6,991 nt of DNA from an uncultured Clostridia bacterium (lineage in GTDB: Bacteria > Bacillota > Clostridia > Christensenellales > Aristaeellaceae). The DNA lies in the NCBI GenBank assembly GCA_946409855.1, contig CAMJXZ010000170.1, positions 1-6,991 of the forward strand, read 5' to 3'. The notes under the pieces were generated by a model. The model worked only from the letters and a program-made list of their open reading frames with translations. It ran no database searches and had not been told where the DNA came from. Below are positions 1 through 6,467 of this stretch, piece by piece. A program made the translations under genes and the position numbers. The first letter of the stretch is position 1, and every line of letters starts with the position of its first letter.

Positions 1-228
1 GCAAGAGCTGCCCGGGGCCTGCCGGTCCAAAAGCCTTCCCCGCTGGGGAAGGTGGCCCGCAGGGCCGGATGAGGTTTCTCCCCTGGGCCTGCCGGCCCGC
101 TGCCCGGTAAGAACTGCCCGGGGCCTGCCGGTCCAAAAGCCTTCCCCGCTGGGGAAGGCGGCCTGCGAAGCAGGCCGGATGAGGTTTCTCCCTGAAGCCT
201 GCCGGCCCGCTGCCCGGCAAGAACAGGC
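1..228. repeat. Tandem structured repeat, two full units plus fragment
   Basis: Two head-to-tail units (1-106 and 107-216) and the start of a third (217 to about 225) share GCAAGA/GTAAGA, CTGCCCGGGGCCTGCCGGTC, a double hairpin, GGATGAGGTTTCTC and GCCTGCCGGCCCGCTGCCCGG. Hairpin A, CCTTCCCC-GCT-GGGGAAGG, is identical in both units (34-52 and 140-158). Hairpin B differs in sequence but stays paired: GGCCC-GCA-GGGCC (54-66) and GGCCTGC-GAA-GCAGGCC (160-176). The 4-nt length difference between units lies in hairpin B. The CCTTCCCC..GGGGAAGG..GGATGAGG core resembles a dispersed intergenic repeat of gut Clostridia (recalled, not searched). No ORF of note lies here. The array may extend left of the window. 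Confidence 0.85.
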
Positions 229-288
229 CGCCCCGGAAATGCGGCAGGCACAACAGAAAGAAACAACAAACGGGAAGCTGATCGGACC

Positions 289-1182
289 ATGAACAAAACG
301 AACGGCCGGAAATCGCTGGGGATGTTTGTCGCTTCCATGCTGATCTTCGGCACCATCGGCGTTTTCCGGCGGAGCATTCTCCTTCCCTCCGCCTTTCTGG
401 CTTTCGCCCGGGGGATCCTGGGCGGCCTTTTTCTGCTGGTCTTTGTCAGCCTGCGGGGCAGAAGCGTGTTCAGGGGCCTGCCGCGGCGCCTGCTCGCGCG
501 CTTTGCGCTGACCGGGGCCATGATCGGCTTCAACTGGATGCTGCTTTTTGAGGCGTACAACCATACCACGGTGGCCGTCGCCACCCTTTGCTATTATATG
601 CAGCCCACCATCGTCATGCTGCTGTCCCCCCTGATTTTCAGGGAAAAGCTGACGGGCAGAAAAGCGGCGTGCGCCCTGGTCTCCATCGCCGGCATGGTGC
701 TGATCTCCGGGGTGCTGGACGGCAGCGGCGCGCAGAACCGGGACATGCCGGGCGTCCTGCTGGGCCTGGGCGCGGCGGTGCTGTACGCCTGTGTCGTCAT
801 CATGAACAAAAAGACGCAGGGGGCGGACGTCTATCAGCGGACGACCGTGCAGCTCCTCGCGGCCGGAACGGTCATGGTGCCCTATCTGTTTTTAACGGAC
901 GGGTTCAGCGGGATGACGTTCAGCCCCCTTACGATCCTGCTGCTGCTGGTCGTCGGCATTGTCCATACGGGGATCGCCTACGCGCTGTATTTCGGCAGCA
1001 TGGACGGCCTGCGCGTGCAGTCCATCGCCGTGCTCAGCTATATCGACCCCGTGTCCGCCCTGCTGTTTTCCGCCCTGCTGCTCCAGGAACCGCTGAGCCC
1101 GGTGAACATCATCGGCGCGGTCCTGATCATCGGCTCCGCCATGATCAGCGAAACCGGATTCCGGCGTGAACGGCGCGTCTGA
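289..1182 (+). CDS. EamA/DMT-family transporter (drug/metabolite exporter type)
   Basis: The 297-residue protein is an integral membrane protein with about ten hydrophobic segments arranged as two EamA repeats, roughly residues 10-140 and 153-287. Family signs are the first helix followed by an FARGILGG-type turn (39-46), a YYMQPTIVMLLSPLIF helix ending in the REKL motif (118-121), and in the second half LSYIDPVSALLFSALLLQEPL (249-269), which is the matching end of repeat two. The length is normal for the family. DMT members export or import small metabolites such as amino acids, and the substrate cannot be read from the sequence. A modest GGGAAG (272-277) lies 11 nt before the ATG; no clear promoter is seen in the short space after the repeat array. 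It converges with the SIMPL gene. Family assignment is firm, substrate unknown. Confidence 0.93.
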   Translation: MNKTNGRKSLGMFVASMLIFGTIGVFRRSILLPSAFLAFARGILGGLFLLVFVSLRGRSVFRGLPRRLLARFALTGAMIGFNWMLLFEAYNHTTVAVATLCYYMQPTIVMLLSPLIFREKLTGRKAACALVSIAGMVLISGVLDGSGAQNRDMPGVLLGLGAAVLYACVVIMNKKTQGADVYQRTTVQLLAAGTVMVPYLFLTDGFSGMTFSPLTILLLLVVGIVHTGIAYALYFGSMDGLRVQSIAVLSYIDPVSALLFSALLLQEPLSPVNIIGAVLIIGSAMISETGFRRERRV

Positions 1183-1204
1183 CGCATCCCTGCTTATATT
1201 CACA

Positions 1205-1228
1205 GGCCGGCGCGATGACGCCCCGGCC
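1205..1228. terminator. Hairpin between convergent genes, weak terminator candidate
   Basis: GGCCGG (1205-1210) pairs with CCGGCC (1223-1228), then a C-C mismatch and an inner GCG-ATGA-CGC helix. It lies in the 63-nt gap between the stop codons of the EamA and SIMPL genes, where a shared bidirectional terminator would be expected. Neither side has a convincing T-run, so termination is inferred from placement only. Confidence 0.35.
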
Positions 1229-1245
1229 CGGCCATGAACAGCCCG

Positions 1246-1920
1246 TCAGCCGATCTCCCACAGGACCGTAACGGTATCGGAGACCTCGATATCGTCCGGC
1301 TCGATATTCATATCGTAGCTTCCGGCCCCGTCCGTTACGGGGGAGGCGCATTCCTCGTCCATGCACATGCGGCTCATGGGCCGGACCTTAAAATTGATCT
1401 GCCCCCAGGAGTAATCGATGCTCTGGATTTCCTTCAGCGCCGCGCCGGCGGCCCGGGTCAGCACGGCCGCTTTTTCCATGGCGTCCGCGACGGCCTTTCC
1501 CAGCAGCGCGTTTTTGGCCGCTTCCGGGTCTTTGACGGTATAGCTCAGGCGGAATTCCGGCCGGAGGGGGCAGCGGGCCAGCGCGTACAGGACTTTCCCC
1601 AGACGGTCGTTGTCCGAGTCAAATTCCACCTTCATCACATGCTGATACCGGTAGCCGATCAGGCGCTGGCGCCAGGCGCCGTGATCCTGGAAACGCTCAT
1701 ATTCCGTATCCACGCTGAAACTGAGGGTTTTCAGGTCTTCCCGGGCAAAGCCGAACGCCGTCAGCAGATCTTTCAGGCTTTCTGTGTCCTCCGCGGATTT
1801 GCGGAGGGCTTTTCCGTATTCCGGGAAGGTCCTTTCCAGGGTCAGGGTGATCCTCGTCATGTCGGGCTTCACTTTGATCTGCCCCTTTCCGGTCACCCGG
1901 ATCGTTCTCATGCCGCTCAT
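1246..1920 (-). CDS. SIMPL-domain (DUF541) protein, cytoplasmic form
   Basis: The 224-residue protein opens with VTGKGQIKVKPDMTRI (9-24), the typical first strand of the SIMPL/DUF541 domain, and closes with a DTVTVLWEIG strand, so a single SIMPL domain fills the whole protein. Known relatives include E. coli YggE and Brucella BP26, which are secreted or periplasmic oligomers; the biochemical role of the family is not settled. This copy has no signal peptide or membrane segment, so it probably stays in the cytoplasm. Residues 147-170 include an Ala/Lys-rich helix (KNALLGKAVADAMEKAAVLT) typical of the middle of the domain. The first ATG is chosen because an AGGAGG lies 9 nt upstream; Met4 would be 18 nt away. 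It is transcribed leftward from its own promoter region, divergent from the fucosidase. The name is certain at domain level only. Confidence 0.9.
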   Translation of the reverse strand: MSGMRTIRVTGKGQIKVKPDMTRITLTLERTFPEYGKALRKSAEDTESLKDLLTAFGFAREDLKTLSFSVDTEYERFQDHGAWRQRLIGYRYQHVMKVEFDSDNDRLGKVLYALARCPLRPEFRLSYTVKDPEAAKNALLGKAVADAMEKAAVLTRAAGAALKEIQSIDYSWGQINFKVRPMSRMCMDEECASPVTDGAGSYDMNIEPDDIEVSDTVTVLWEIG

Positions 1921-1929
1921 GTTCCGGTT

Positions 1930-1935
1930 CCTCCT
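1930..1935 (-). promoter_or_regulatory. Strong ribosome binding site for the SIMPL gene
   Basis: AGGAGG on the minus strand, 9 nt before the ATG at 1920. It favours Met1 over Met4 as the start. Confidence 0.85.
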
Positions 1936-1973
1936 GTTTGATTTTCGCCCGGCGGTGTTTTCCGCACCGGACG

Positions 1974-1987
1974 GTTATAATATAACA
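1974..1987 (-). promoter_or_regulatory. Extended -10 promoter of the SIMPL gene inside a palindrome
   Basis: On the minus strand TG-T-TATATT (1987 down to 1979) is an extended -10 element about 60 nt before the SIMPL start codon. There is no recognisable -35 at 17 nt. The -10 sits inside the odd-centred palindrome GTTATA-A-TATAAC (1974-1986), so a bound repressor could cover it. The plus strand reads TATAAT in the same place but has no usable -35. Promoter activity is inferred. Confidence 0.5.
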
Positions 1988-2072
1988 CCGTTGAACGCGG
2001 CCCGGGTCGCATGGCAGGCGACAGTTTTATCCCGGCCCGCCGGGCCCGCCTGTCCGCTTCCCGGAAAAATGT

Positions 2073-2101
2073 TTGACTGGATAAACCGGGCAGAGTATGC
2101 T
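2073..2101 (+). promoter_or_regulatory. Housekeeping-type promoter of the fucosidase gene
   Basis: TTGACT (2073-2078) and TATGCT (2096-2101) are separated by 17 nt, close to the sigma-A consensus and the best promoter in the window. Transcription would start near 2108, giving a 5' leader of about 115 nt before the fucosidase ATG. Confidence 0.75.
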
Positions 2102-2122
2102 ATACTGGATACGCTTTTGAGC

Positions 2123-2146
2123 CCGCCGGAAAATTCCGGCCGGCGG
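2123..2146 (+). promoter_or_regulatory. Nested inverted repeats in the fucosidase leader, operator candidate
   Basis: Two mutually exclusive symmetries overlap just downstream of the predicted start of transcription. CCGCCGG (2123-2129) pairs with CCGGCGG (2140-2146) as an RNA hairpin, while CCGGAA-AA-TTCCGG (2126-2139) is a perfect dyad of the size bound by dimeric repressors. A sugar-responsive repressor site is possible; no regulator gene is present in the window to match it. Confidence 0.4.
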
Positions 2147-2210
2147 AACAGACGGCTGCTTATCAGAAAAAATGTCAAAAACGCCATCCGACACCGGATG
2201 CCGGCGACCG

Positions 2211-2217
2211 AAAGGAG
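2211..2217 (+). promoter_or_regulatory. Ribosome binding site fixing the fucosidase start
   Basis: AAAGGAG lies 8 nt before the ATG at 2226. The in-frame ATG at 2172 has no such site, so 2226 is the start. Confidence 0.85.
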
Positions 2218-2225
2218 CGAATGCC

Positions 2226-3689
2226 ATGACAGCGCATTTTGAACCGACCTTTGAATCCCTCCGGACCTACTCCGCGCCGGCCTGGTTCCGGGACGCGAAA
2301 TTCGGCATCTGGAGCCACTGGGGGCCCCAGAGCGTCCCCATGTTCGGGGACTGGTACGCCCGCAATATGTACATCGAGGGGACGCCGCAGTATGAGTATC
2401 ACCTGCGCCATTACGGCCATCCCTCCAAATTCGGCTATAAGGACCTTTGCGCGCTGTGGAAGGCGGAGCACTTTGATCCGGACGCGCTGATGGCCAAATA
2501 CTACCGCGCCGGCGCCCGGTATTTCATGACCCAGGGCACCCATCACGACCATTTTTTCAATTACGATTCCGCCATCAACCGCATGAACAGCGTGAAGGTC
2601 GGGCCGCACAAGGACATCCTGGCGCTGTGGAAGGCCGCCGCCAAGAAGTATGATCTCCCCTTCGGGATCAGCGAGCACCTGGGCGCGTCCTTCTCCTGGT
2701 GGCGGGTCAACAAGGGGTGCGACCGCTTCGGCCCCTATGCCGGCGTGCCCTATGACGGGAACGACCCCGCCTGGCAGGACTTCTACCACGCCAACCAGGA
2801 GCACGGGACGGACAACCCGGAAGCCTGCGCCCCCTGGTATACGGAAAACAAGGCGTTTCACGATTACTGGCTGCGCTGCGTCAGCGAGATGATCGACCGC
2901 TTCCAGCCGGAGCTTTTGTATACCGACGGCGTGCTGCCCTTCGGGGAGCACTGGATGGACCGGCAGGTGGTGACCCCGCCGGACGACGCCGTTTATGCCC
3001 ACGGCCTTAAGGCAGTGGCCCGGCTGTACAATACCTCCATTGACAAGTACGGCGAAAACCGGGCCGTCTATCTGCAGAAGGACCGGCGGCCGGAAATCCA
3101 CAGCGTCGGTGTGCTGGACATCGAAAAGAGCCAGCTGCCCGGCATCATGCCCCAGCCCTGGCACACGGATACCTGCATCGGCAACTGGTTCTACGACGTG
3201 CACAGCCCCTACAAGCATCCGGACCAGATCATTGAAATGCTGGCGGACATCATCTCCAAGAACGGCGTGATGCTGCTCAACATCCTGCAGCGGCCGGACG
3301 GGACCATCGACGACGAGGCGGATTATATTCTGAAAAAGCTGGCGGAATGGTTCGCGGTCTGCGGCGAGGCCGTCTACGGCACCCGGCCCTGGCGCGTATT
3401 CAGCGAGGGCGATACCTTCGTAAAGATCGAAGGCTTCCGCGAGGACAAAACCAGCTGGACCCGCAGCGACTTCCGCTTTGTGCAGAAGGACGGGGCGGTG
3501 TACGCCTTCCTGATGGGCGCCCGCGGCGGGGATACGCTTGCCCTGCGCAGCTTTGACGGCCAGGAGGTTCATTCGGTTGAGCTGCTGGGGTACGGCCCGG
3601 TGCCTTTTGAAAAAACGTTCGGCGTGCTGCTTGTTTCCCTGCCCGAACGGCTGCCCGTCTTCTGCGCCAACGTACTGAAGATCCAATAA
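2226..3689 (+). CDS. GH29 alpha-L-fucosidase, intracellular
   Basis: The 487-residue enzyme should hydrolyse terminal alpha-L-fucose from glycans with retention of configuration. GH29 marks appear in order: FGIWSHWGPQSVP (26-38, the conserved HWG strand), FDPDALMAKYYRAGARYFM (83-101), the active-site THHDHF (105-110), a YTDG strand (232-235) whose Asp234 is the best nucleophile candidate, and NGVMLLNILQRPDG (346-359) leading to the usual EAVYGTRPW (381-389). The general acid/base cannot be assigned with confidence. Residues from about 390 form a short beta-rich tail. Length fits a catalytic core plus small C-terminal domain. No signal peptide, LPXTG or carbohydrate-binding module is seen, so it likely acts on imported oligosaccharides, yet no sugar transporter or fucose catabolic gene is next to it. 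It is driven by its own promoter and leader. The family is firm; the natural substrate is unknown. Confidence 0.93.
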   Translation: MTAHFEPTFESLRTYSAPAWFRDAKFGIWSHWGPQSVPMFGDWYARNMYIEGTPQYEYHLRHYGHPSKFGYKDLCALWKAEHFDPDALMAKYYRAGARYFMTQGTHHDHFFNYDSAINRMNSVKVGPHKDILALWKAAAKKYDLPFGISEHLGASFSWWRVNKGCDRFGPYAGVPYDGNDPAWQDFYHANQEHGTDNPEACAPWYTENKAFHDYWLRCVSEMIDRFQPELLYTDGVLPFGEHWMDRQVVTPPDDAVYAHGLKAVARLYNTSIDKYGENRAVYLQKDRRPEIHSVGVLDIEKSQLPGIMPQPWHTDTCIGNWFYDVHSPYKHPDQIIEMLADIISKNGVMLLNILQRPDGTIDDEADYILKKLAEWFAVCGEAVYGTRPWRVFSEGDTFVKIEGFREDKTSWTRSDFRFVQKDGAVYAFLMGARGGDTLALRSFDGQEVHSVELLGYGPVPFEKTFGVLLVSLPERLPVFCANVLKIQ

Positions 3690-3697
3690 AAAACTTT

Positions 3698-3732
3698 GCC
3701 GCCCCCGTCCCCTCCGGGATCACGGGGGCGGC
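3698..3732. terminator. 11-bp perfect GC hairpin after the fucosidase gene
   Basis: GCCGCCCCCGT (3698-3708) pairs perfectly with ACGGGGGCGGC (3722-3732) around a 13-nt loop. On the plus strand it lacks a following T-run; the A-run 3688-3693 gives a T-run only for minus-strand transcripts, where no gene needs it. It may slow or stop read-through from the fucosidase gene, or protect its mRNA 3' end. The next gene's ribosome binding site begins 6 nt later. Confidence 0.5.
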
Positions 3733-3753
3733 CTGCCGGGAGGATGCGGGGAC

Positions 3754-4428
3754 ATGAAAAAACTGGCGAAGAACAGGACCGCGCAGCTGATTTTCCAGTC
3801 CTGCTACTGCGCGCTGGCGCTGGTGGCCTGCGTGGGGAGCGTCGGCTTCTACGATATGAAATTCACCAGCGATTTTTACATCTATTTTACCAACATCAGC
3901 AATTACCTGTGCGCGGGCGTCATGCTGGCGGAGCTGGTGCAGACGGCCCGCCGGTCCGGGGACGGCTATGTCACCCTGGCGCCGAGGCTCCGGTTCATCA
4001 GCATGCTGGGGCTGGTGCTGACCTTCATCGTGTTCAACGTCCTTCTGGCCAACGACCCGGCGCTTAATTACAAGGTGGAATGCATCCTGTGCCACATCGT
4101 TCTGCCCGTTCTGTATACGGCCGACTGGCTCTTGTTCTATGAGCATGGGAAAGTGAACTGGAAGCTGCCCCTTCTGTCTGCACTGTTCCCGGTCGTATAT
4201 CTTTTGTATGTGCTGATCCACGCGGCTCTTTGGCGGTTTGACAGCAGCGTGATGAACTACGCCGGCACCGACCCGGTGATCTACCCCTACTTTTTCCTGA
4301 ACCCGGAAAGGGTCGGCGCGGGCGGCATCGCGCTGTGGGTGGCGGGGCTGCTGGCGGCCTTTATCCTGGGCGGCTATGTTTTTATGCTGATCGACCGCGC
4401 GCTGGCCGGCAGGAAGAAGACGGCATGA
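3754..4428 (+). CDS. Pr6Pr/AIG1-like six-helix membrane protein
   Basis: The 224-residue protein has six hydrophobic segments, roughly residues 11-32, 42-62, 80-99, 108-128, 137-160 and 189-213, with short loops and a basic C-terminus (GRKKTA). I recognise it as the bacterial family usually labelled Pr6Pr or FAR-17a/AIG1-like from YFTNISN at the start of helix 2 (44-50), ECILCHIVLPVLYTADWLLF in helix 4 (109-128) and the YPYFFLNPE stretch before the last helix (177-185). Human AIG1 and ADTRP are threonine hydrolases using an intramembrane Thr and a His; Thr46 and His114 here occupy the matching kind of positions, but activity is inference. A GGGAGG (3738-3743) lies 10 nt before the ATG. It follows the fucosidase hairpin and precedes recQ by 62 nt; neither neighbour explains its role. 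Confidence 0.75.
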   Translation: MKKLAKNRTAQLIFQSCYCALALVACVGSVGFYDMKFTSDFYIYFTNISNYLCAGVMLAELVQTARRSGDGYVTLAPRLRFISMLGLVLTFIVFNVLLANDPALNYKVECILCHIVLPVLYTADWLLFYEHGKVNWKLPLLSALFPVVYLLYVLIHAALWRFDSSVMNYAGTDPVIYPYFFLNPERVGAGGIALWVAGLLAAFILGGYVFMLIDRALAGRKKTA

Positions 4429-4490
4429 TCTGTGCCCCTTCCGGAGAGCGGCGCGTATCTTATTGATTGTAAAGGGAAAGAACGGTTGCC

Positions 4491-6215
4491 ATGCCCGATA
4501 AAAAAGAGATCCTCAAAAAGTACTTCGGTTACGACGCCTTCCGGGAAGGCCAGGAACAGCTGACGGACGCCCTGCTTTTAGGGCGGGACGCGCTGGGGGT
4601 GATGCCGACCGGGGCGGGCAAATCCATCTGCTACCAGGTGCCGGCGATGGCGATGCCCGGCGTCGCGCTGGTCATCTCCCCGCTGATCTCCCTGATGAAG
4701 GATCAGGTGAACGCCCTTAAACAGGCCGGCATCCCAGCGGCCTTTCTGAACAGCACCCTGAGCCCGCGGCAGATGGAGCTGGCGATGGAGCGGGCGTACG
4801 CCGGGCAGTACCGGCTGATCTACGCGGCCCCGGAGCGGCTGCTGACGCCCTCCTTCCAGCGCTTCGCCGCCCAGGCGCCCATCAGCCTGATCGCGGTGGA
4901 CGAGGCGCACTGCGTCTCCCAGTGGGGGCAGGACTTCCGCCCGGATTATCTGCGGATCGCCGGGTTCGTGGACTCGCTGCCAAAACGCCCCCCGGTCGGC
5001 GCCTTCACCGCCACGGCCACTCAGCAGGTGCGGGCGGACATCGTGCGGCTGCTGGGGCTGCGCGACCCGGTCGCCGTCACCACCGGGTTTGACCGGGAAA
5101 ACCTTTTCTGGGAGGTGTTGACCCCGAAAAACCGCTACGCGGCCCTGGCGCAGCTGCTCCGGCGCTTTGCCGACCGCAGCGGGATCGTCTACTGCAATTC
5201 CCGGAAGAACGTGGAATCCGTCACCGAAAAGCTCTGCGCGGACGGTTTTGCCGCCGTCCGCTATCACGCCGGCCTTTCCGAGGAGGAGCGCCGCCGCAAT
5301 CAGGAGGATTTTCAGTTCGACCGCTCCACGGTCATGGTGGCCACCAACGCCTTCGGCATGGGCATCGACAAGAGCAACGTGGGCTTTGTGATCCATTACA
5401 ACATGCCCCGCTCCATCGAGGCGTATTATCAGGAAGCGGGCCGCGCCGGCCGGGACGGGGAAGAGGCGGACTGCGTTCTCCTGTACAGCCGGCAGGACAT
5501 CATGGCCGCCCGCTATCTGATGGAGCACGCGGACCCCAATCCCGAGCTGAGCGAGGAAGCGCGGGAGGCCGTCCGCCGGGGCGACATCCTGCGCCTGAAC
5601 CGGATGATCCGCTACTGCGAGACGACAAAATGCCTGCGCGCGGAGCTGCTGTCCTATTTCGGCCAGCGGACGGAAGGCGCCTGCGGCTTCTGCGCCAACT
5701 GCGTTGGGCACCGCTTCGGGGACGCGCAGGCCGCGAGCGCCGAAACGCGGAAAAAGCCGGTCAAAGCTCCCCTGCCGCAGGAATGCCCGCCGGAAATGGA
5801 GGACCTGCTGGTGCGGCTCAAGGCCCGCCGGACCGCTCTGTCCAGATCGCTGGGCGTACCCGCCTACGTCATCCTGGACGACAAGACCCTGCGGGGCATC
5901 GCGGCGGCCGCCCCCCGGACCCGGGAGGAGCTGCTTCAGATCAAAGGCATGGGGGAAATCAAGGCGGACCGGTACGGGAAGGAGATTTTTTCCGTCGTCA
6001 GGGAATTCCTGCGGGCGCACCCGGAGCTCGCCCCCGGGGCGGAAGCGGCCCCGCCTGCCGCGCCTTCCCGGGACGCGGCGGACAAGGACGGGGAAGCGGA
6101 CGACATGTTCCTCCGGTGCGTCCGGGCGGGGCTGACCGTCAGCCAGATGTCCGTCATTCTCGGGAAAAGCACGGAGGAGATCGAACGGCTCCTCCGGGAA
6201 ACGAAAACCAGATAA
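4491..6215 (+). CDS. recQ: RecQ-family ATP-dependent DNA helicase, RQC winged helix absent
   Basis: The 574-residue protein is a 3'-5' superfamily 2 helicase for DNA repair and recombination. Motif 0 FREGQ (17-21), Walker A MPTGAGKS (38-45, Lys44), ISPLISLMKDQV (62-73), DEAH (137-140), the aromatic-rich loop QWGQDFRP (144-151), TATAT (173-177), YCNSRKN (234-240), ATNAFGMGIDK (284-294) and QEAGRAGRDG (314-323) are all intact. The zinc site is Cys381, Cys398, Cys401 and Cys404, with the same spacing as E. coli RecQ. An HRDC domain (about 435-512; VPAYVILDDKTLRGIA, IKGMGEIKADRYG) begins only about 30 residues later, so the winged-helix part of RQC is missing. An Ala/Pro linker and a helical, HTH-like tail (537-572) finish the protein. 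The loop carries Gln147 where E. coli has His. Its AAAGGG site (4471-4476) is rather far from the ATG. An intrinsic terminator follows 5 nt after the stop. Confidence 0.95.
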   Translation: MPDKKEILKKYFGYDAFREGQEQLTDALLLGRDALGVMPTGAGKSICYQVPAMAMPGVALVISPLISLMKDQVNALKQAGIPAAFLNSTLSPRQMELAMERAYAGQYRLIYAAPERLLTPSFQRFAAQAPISLIAVDEAHCVSQWGQDFRPDYLRIAGFVDSLPKRPPVGAFTATATQQVRADIVRLLGLRDPVAVTTGFDRENLFWEVLTPKNRYAALAQLLRRFADRSGIVYCNSRKNVESVTEKLCADGFAAVRYHAGLSEEERRRNQEDFQFDRSTVMVATNAFGMGIDKSNVGFVIHYNMPRSIEAYYQEAGRAGRDGEEADCVLLYSRQDIMAARYLMEHADPNPELSEEAREAVRRGDILRLNRMIRYCETTKCLRAELLSYFGQRTEGACGFCANCVGHRFGDAQAASAETRKKPVKAPLPQECPPEMEDLLVRLKARRTALSRSLGVPAYVILDDKTLRGIAAAAPRTREELLQIKGMGEIKADRYGKEIFSVVREFLRAHPELAPGAEAAPPAAPSRDAADKDGEADDMFLRCVRAGLTVSQMSVILGKSTEEIERLLRETKTR

Positions 6216-6220
6216 AAAAC

Positions 6221-6258
6221 GCGAATCCCGGAAAAAGCCGGGGTTCGCATCTTTTTTT
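6221..6258 (+). terminator. Intrinsic terminator of recQ
   Basis: GCGAATCCCGG (6221-6231) pairs with CCGGGGTTCGC (6238-6248) with one T-G wobble, around an AAAAAG loop, followed by ATC and seven Ts (6252-6258). The A-run before the stem would also allow termination from the other strand. It insulates recQ from the tRNA array. Confidence 0.93.
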
Positions 6259-6280
6259 CCGTGCAAAGGGGTTCCGCCTC

Positions 6281-6289
6281 TGTTATATT
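6281..6289 (+). promoter_or_regulatory. Extended -10 promoter candidate for the tRNA array
   Basis: TG-T-TATATT is an extended -10 element between the recQ terminator and the first tRNA. The -35 region at 17-nt spacing, GTGCAA (6261-6266), is weak. Transcription would start near 6296, giving a leader of about 90 nt before tRNA-Glu. Confidence 0.55.
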
Positions 6290-6306
6290 GGTCTTGCGAA
6301 AGCGAT

Positions 6307-6335
6307 CCGGGGGGTTCCTCCGAAGGATGCCCCGG
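6307..6335 (+). other. Hairpin in the tRNA-array leader
   Basis: CCGGGG (6307-6312) pairs with CCCCGG (6330-6335), enclosing a second small helix TCCT-CCGA-AGGA (6316-6327). It falls in the transcribed leader and could be a processing or attenuation signal; no function is evident. The rest of 6336-6386 shows no gene. Confidence 0.4.
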
Positions 6336-6386
6336 CAGCTTTCCGGAATGCGCGGTAAGGCGGTGAAATATCAGCCGCGCGGTGAT

Positions 6387-6463
6387 GGCTCCTTCGTCTA
6401 ACGGAATAAGGATCTAAGGCTCTCAACCGGAGGAAGTGAGTTCGACTCTCACAGGAGCTGCCA
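6387..6463 (+). tRNA. tRNA-Glu(CTC), anticodon stem partly mispaired
   Basis: The cloverleaf has acceptor GGCTCCT/AGGAGCT with a G1-U72 wobble, a Glu-type D-arm (GTC..GAT), anticodon CTC at 6422-6424 in loop CTCTCAA, a T-arm GTGAG-TTCGACT-CTCAC, discriminator G and encoded CCA. The anticodon stem TAAGG/CCGGA keeps only three pairs: positions 28-42 and 29-41 are A-G mismatches in a row. It is 77 nt long. Either a functional tRNA with tandem A-G pairs or a decaying gene; Glu(TTC) further right has the same D-arm type and a perfect stem. Confidence 0.75.
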
Positions 6464-6467
6464 GTGA

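Noticed and set aside
1..228. CRISPR array
   Set aside because: The repeating unit is about 106-110 nt and nearly identical throughout, with no short repeat and unique spacer pattern.
1976..1981. Plus-strand TATAAT as a promoter for the fucosidase
   Set aside because: No -35 lies at a usable distance, and a better promoter (TTGACT-17-TATGCT) lies closer to the gene.
2172..2225. Upstream in-frame ATG adding 18 residues to the fucosidase
   Set aside because: No ribosome binding site precedes it, while AAAGGAG sits 8 nt before 2226 and the extra residues lack family similarity.
2175..3686. Long minus-strand open frame of 503 codons opposite the fucosidase
   Set aside because: It mirrors the real gene's codons, has no domain, and the plus strand has a promoter, ribosome binding site and GH29 motifs.
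4578..6266. Long minus-strand open frame of 562 codons opposite recQ
   Set aside because: It is a GC-rich shadow of a gene with complete helicase motifs and has no recognisable protein family.
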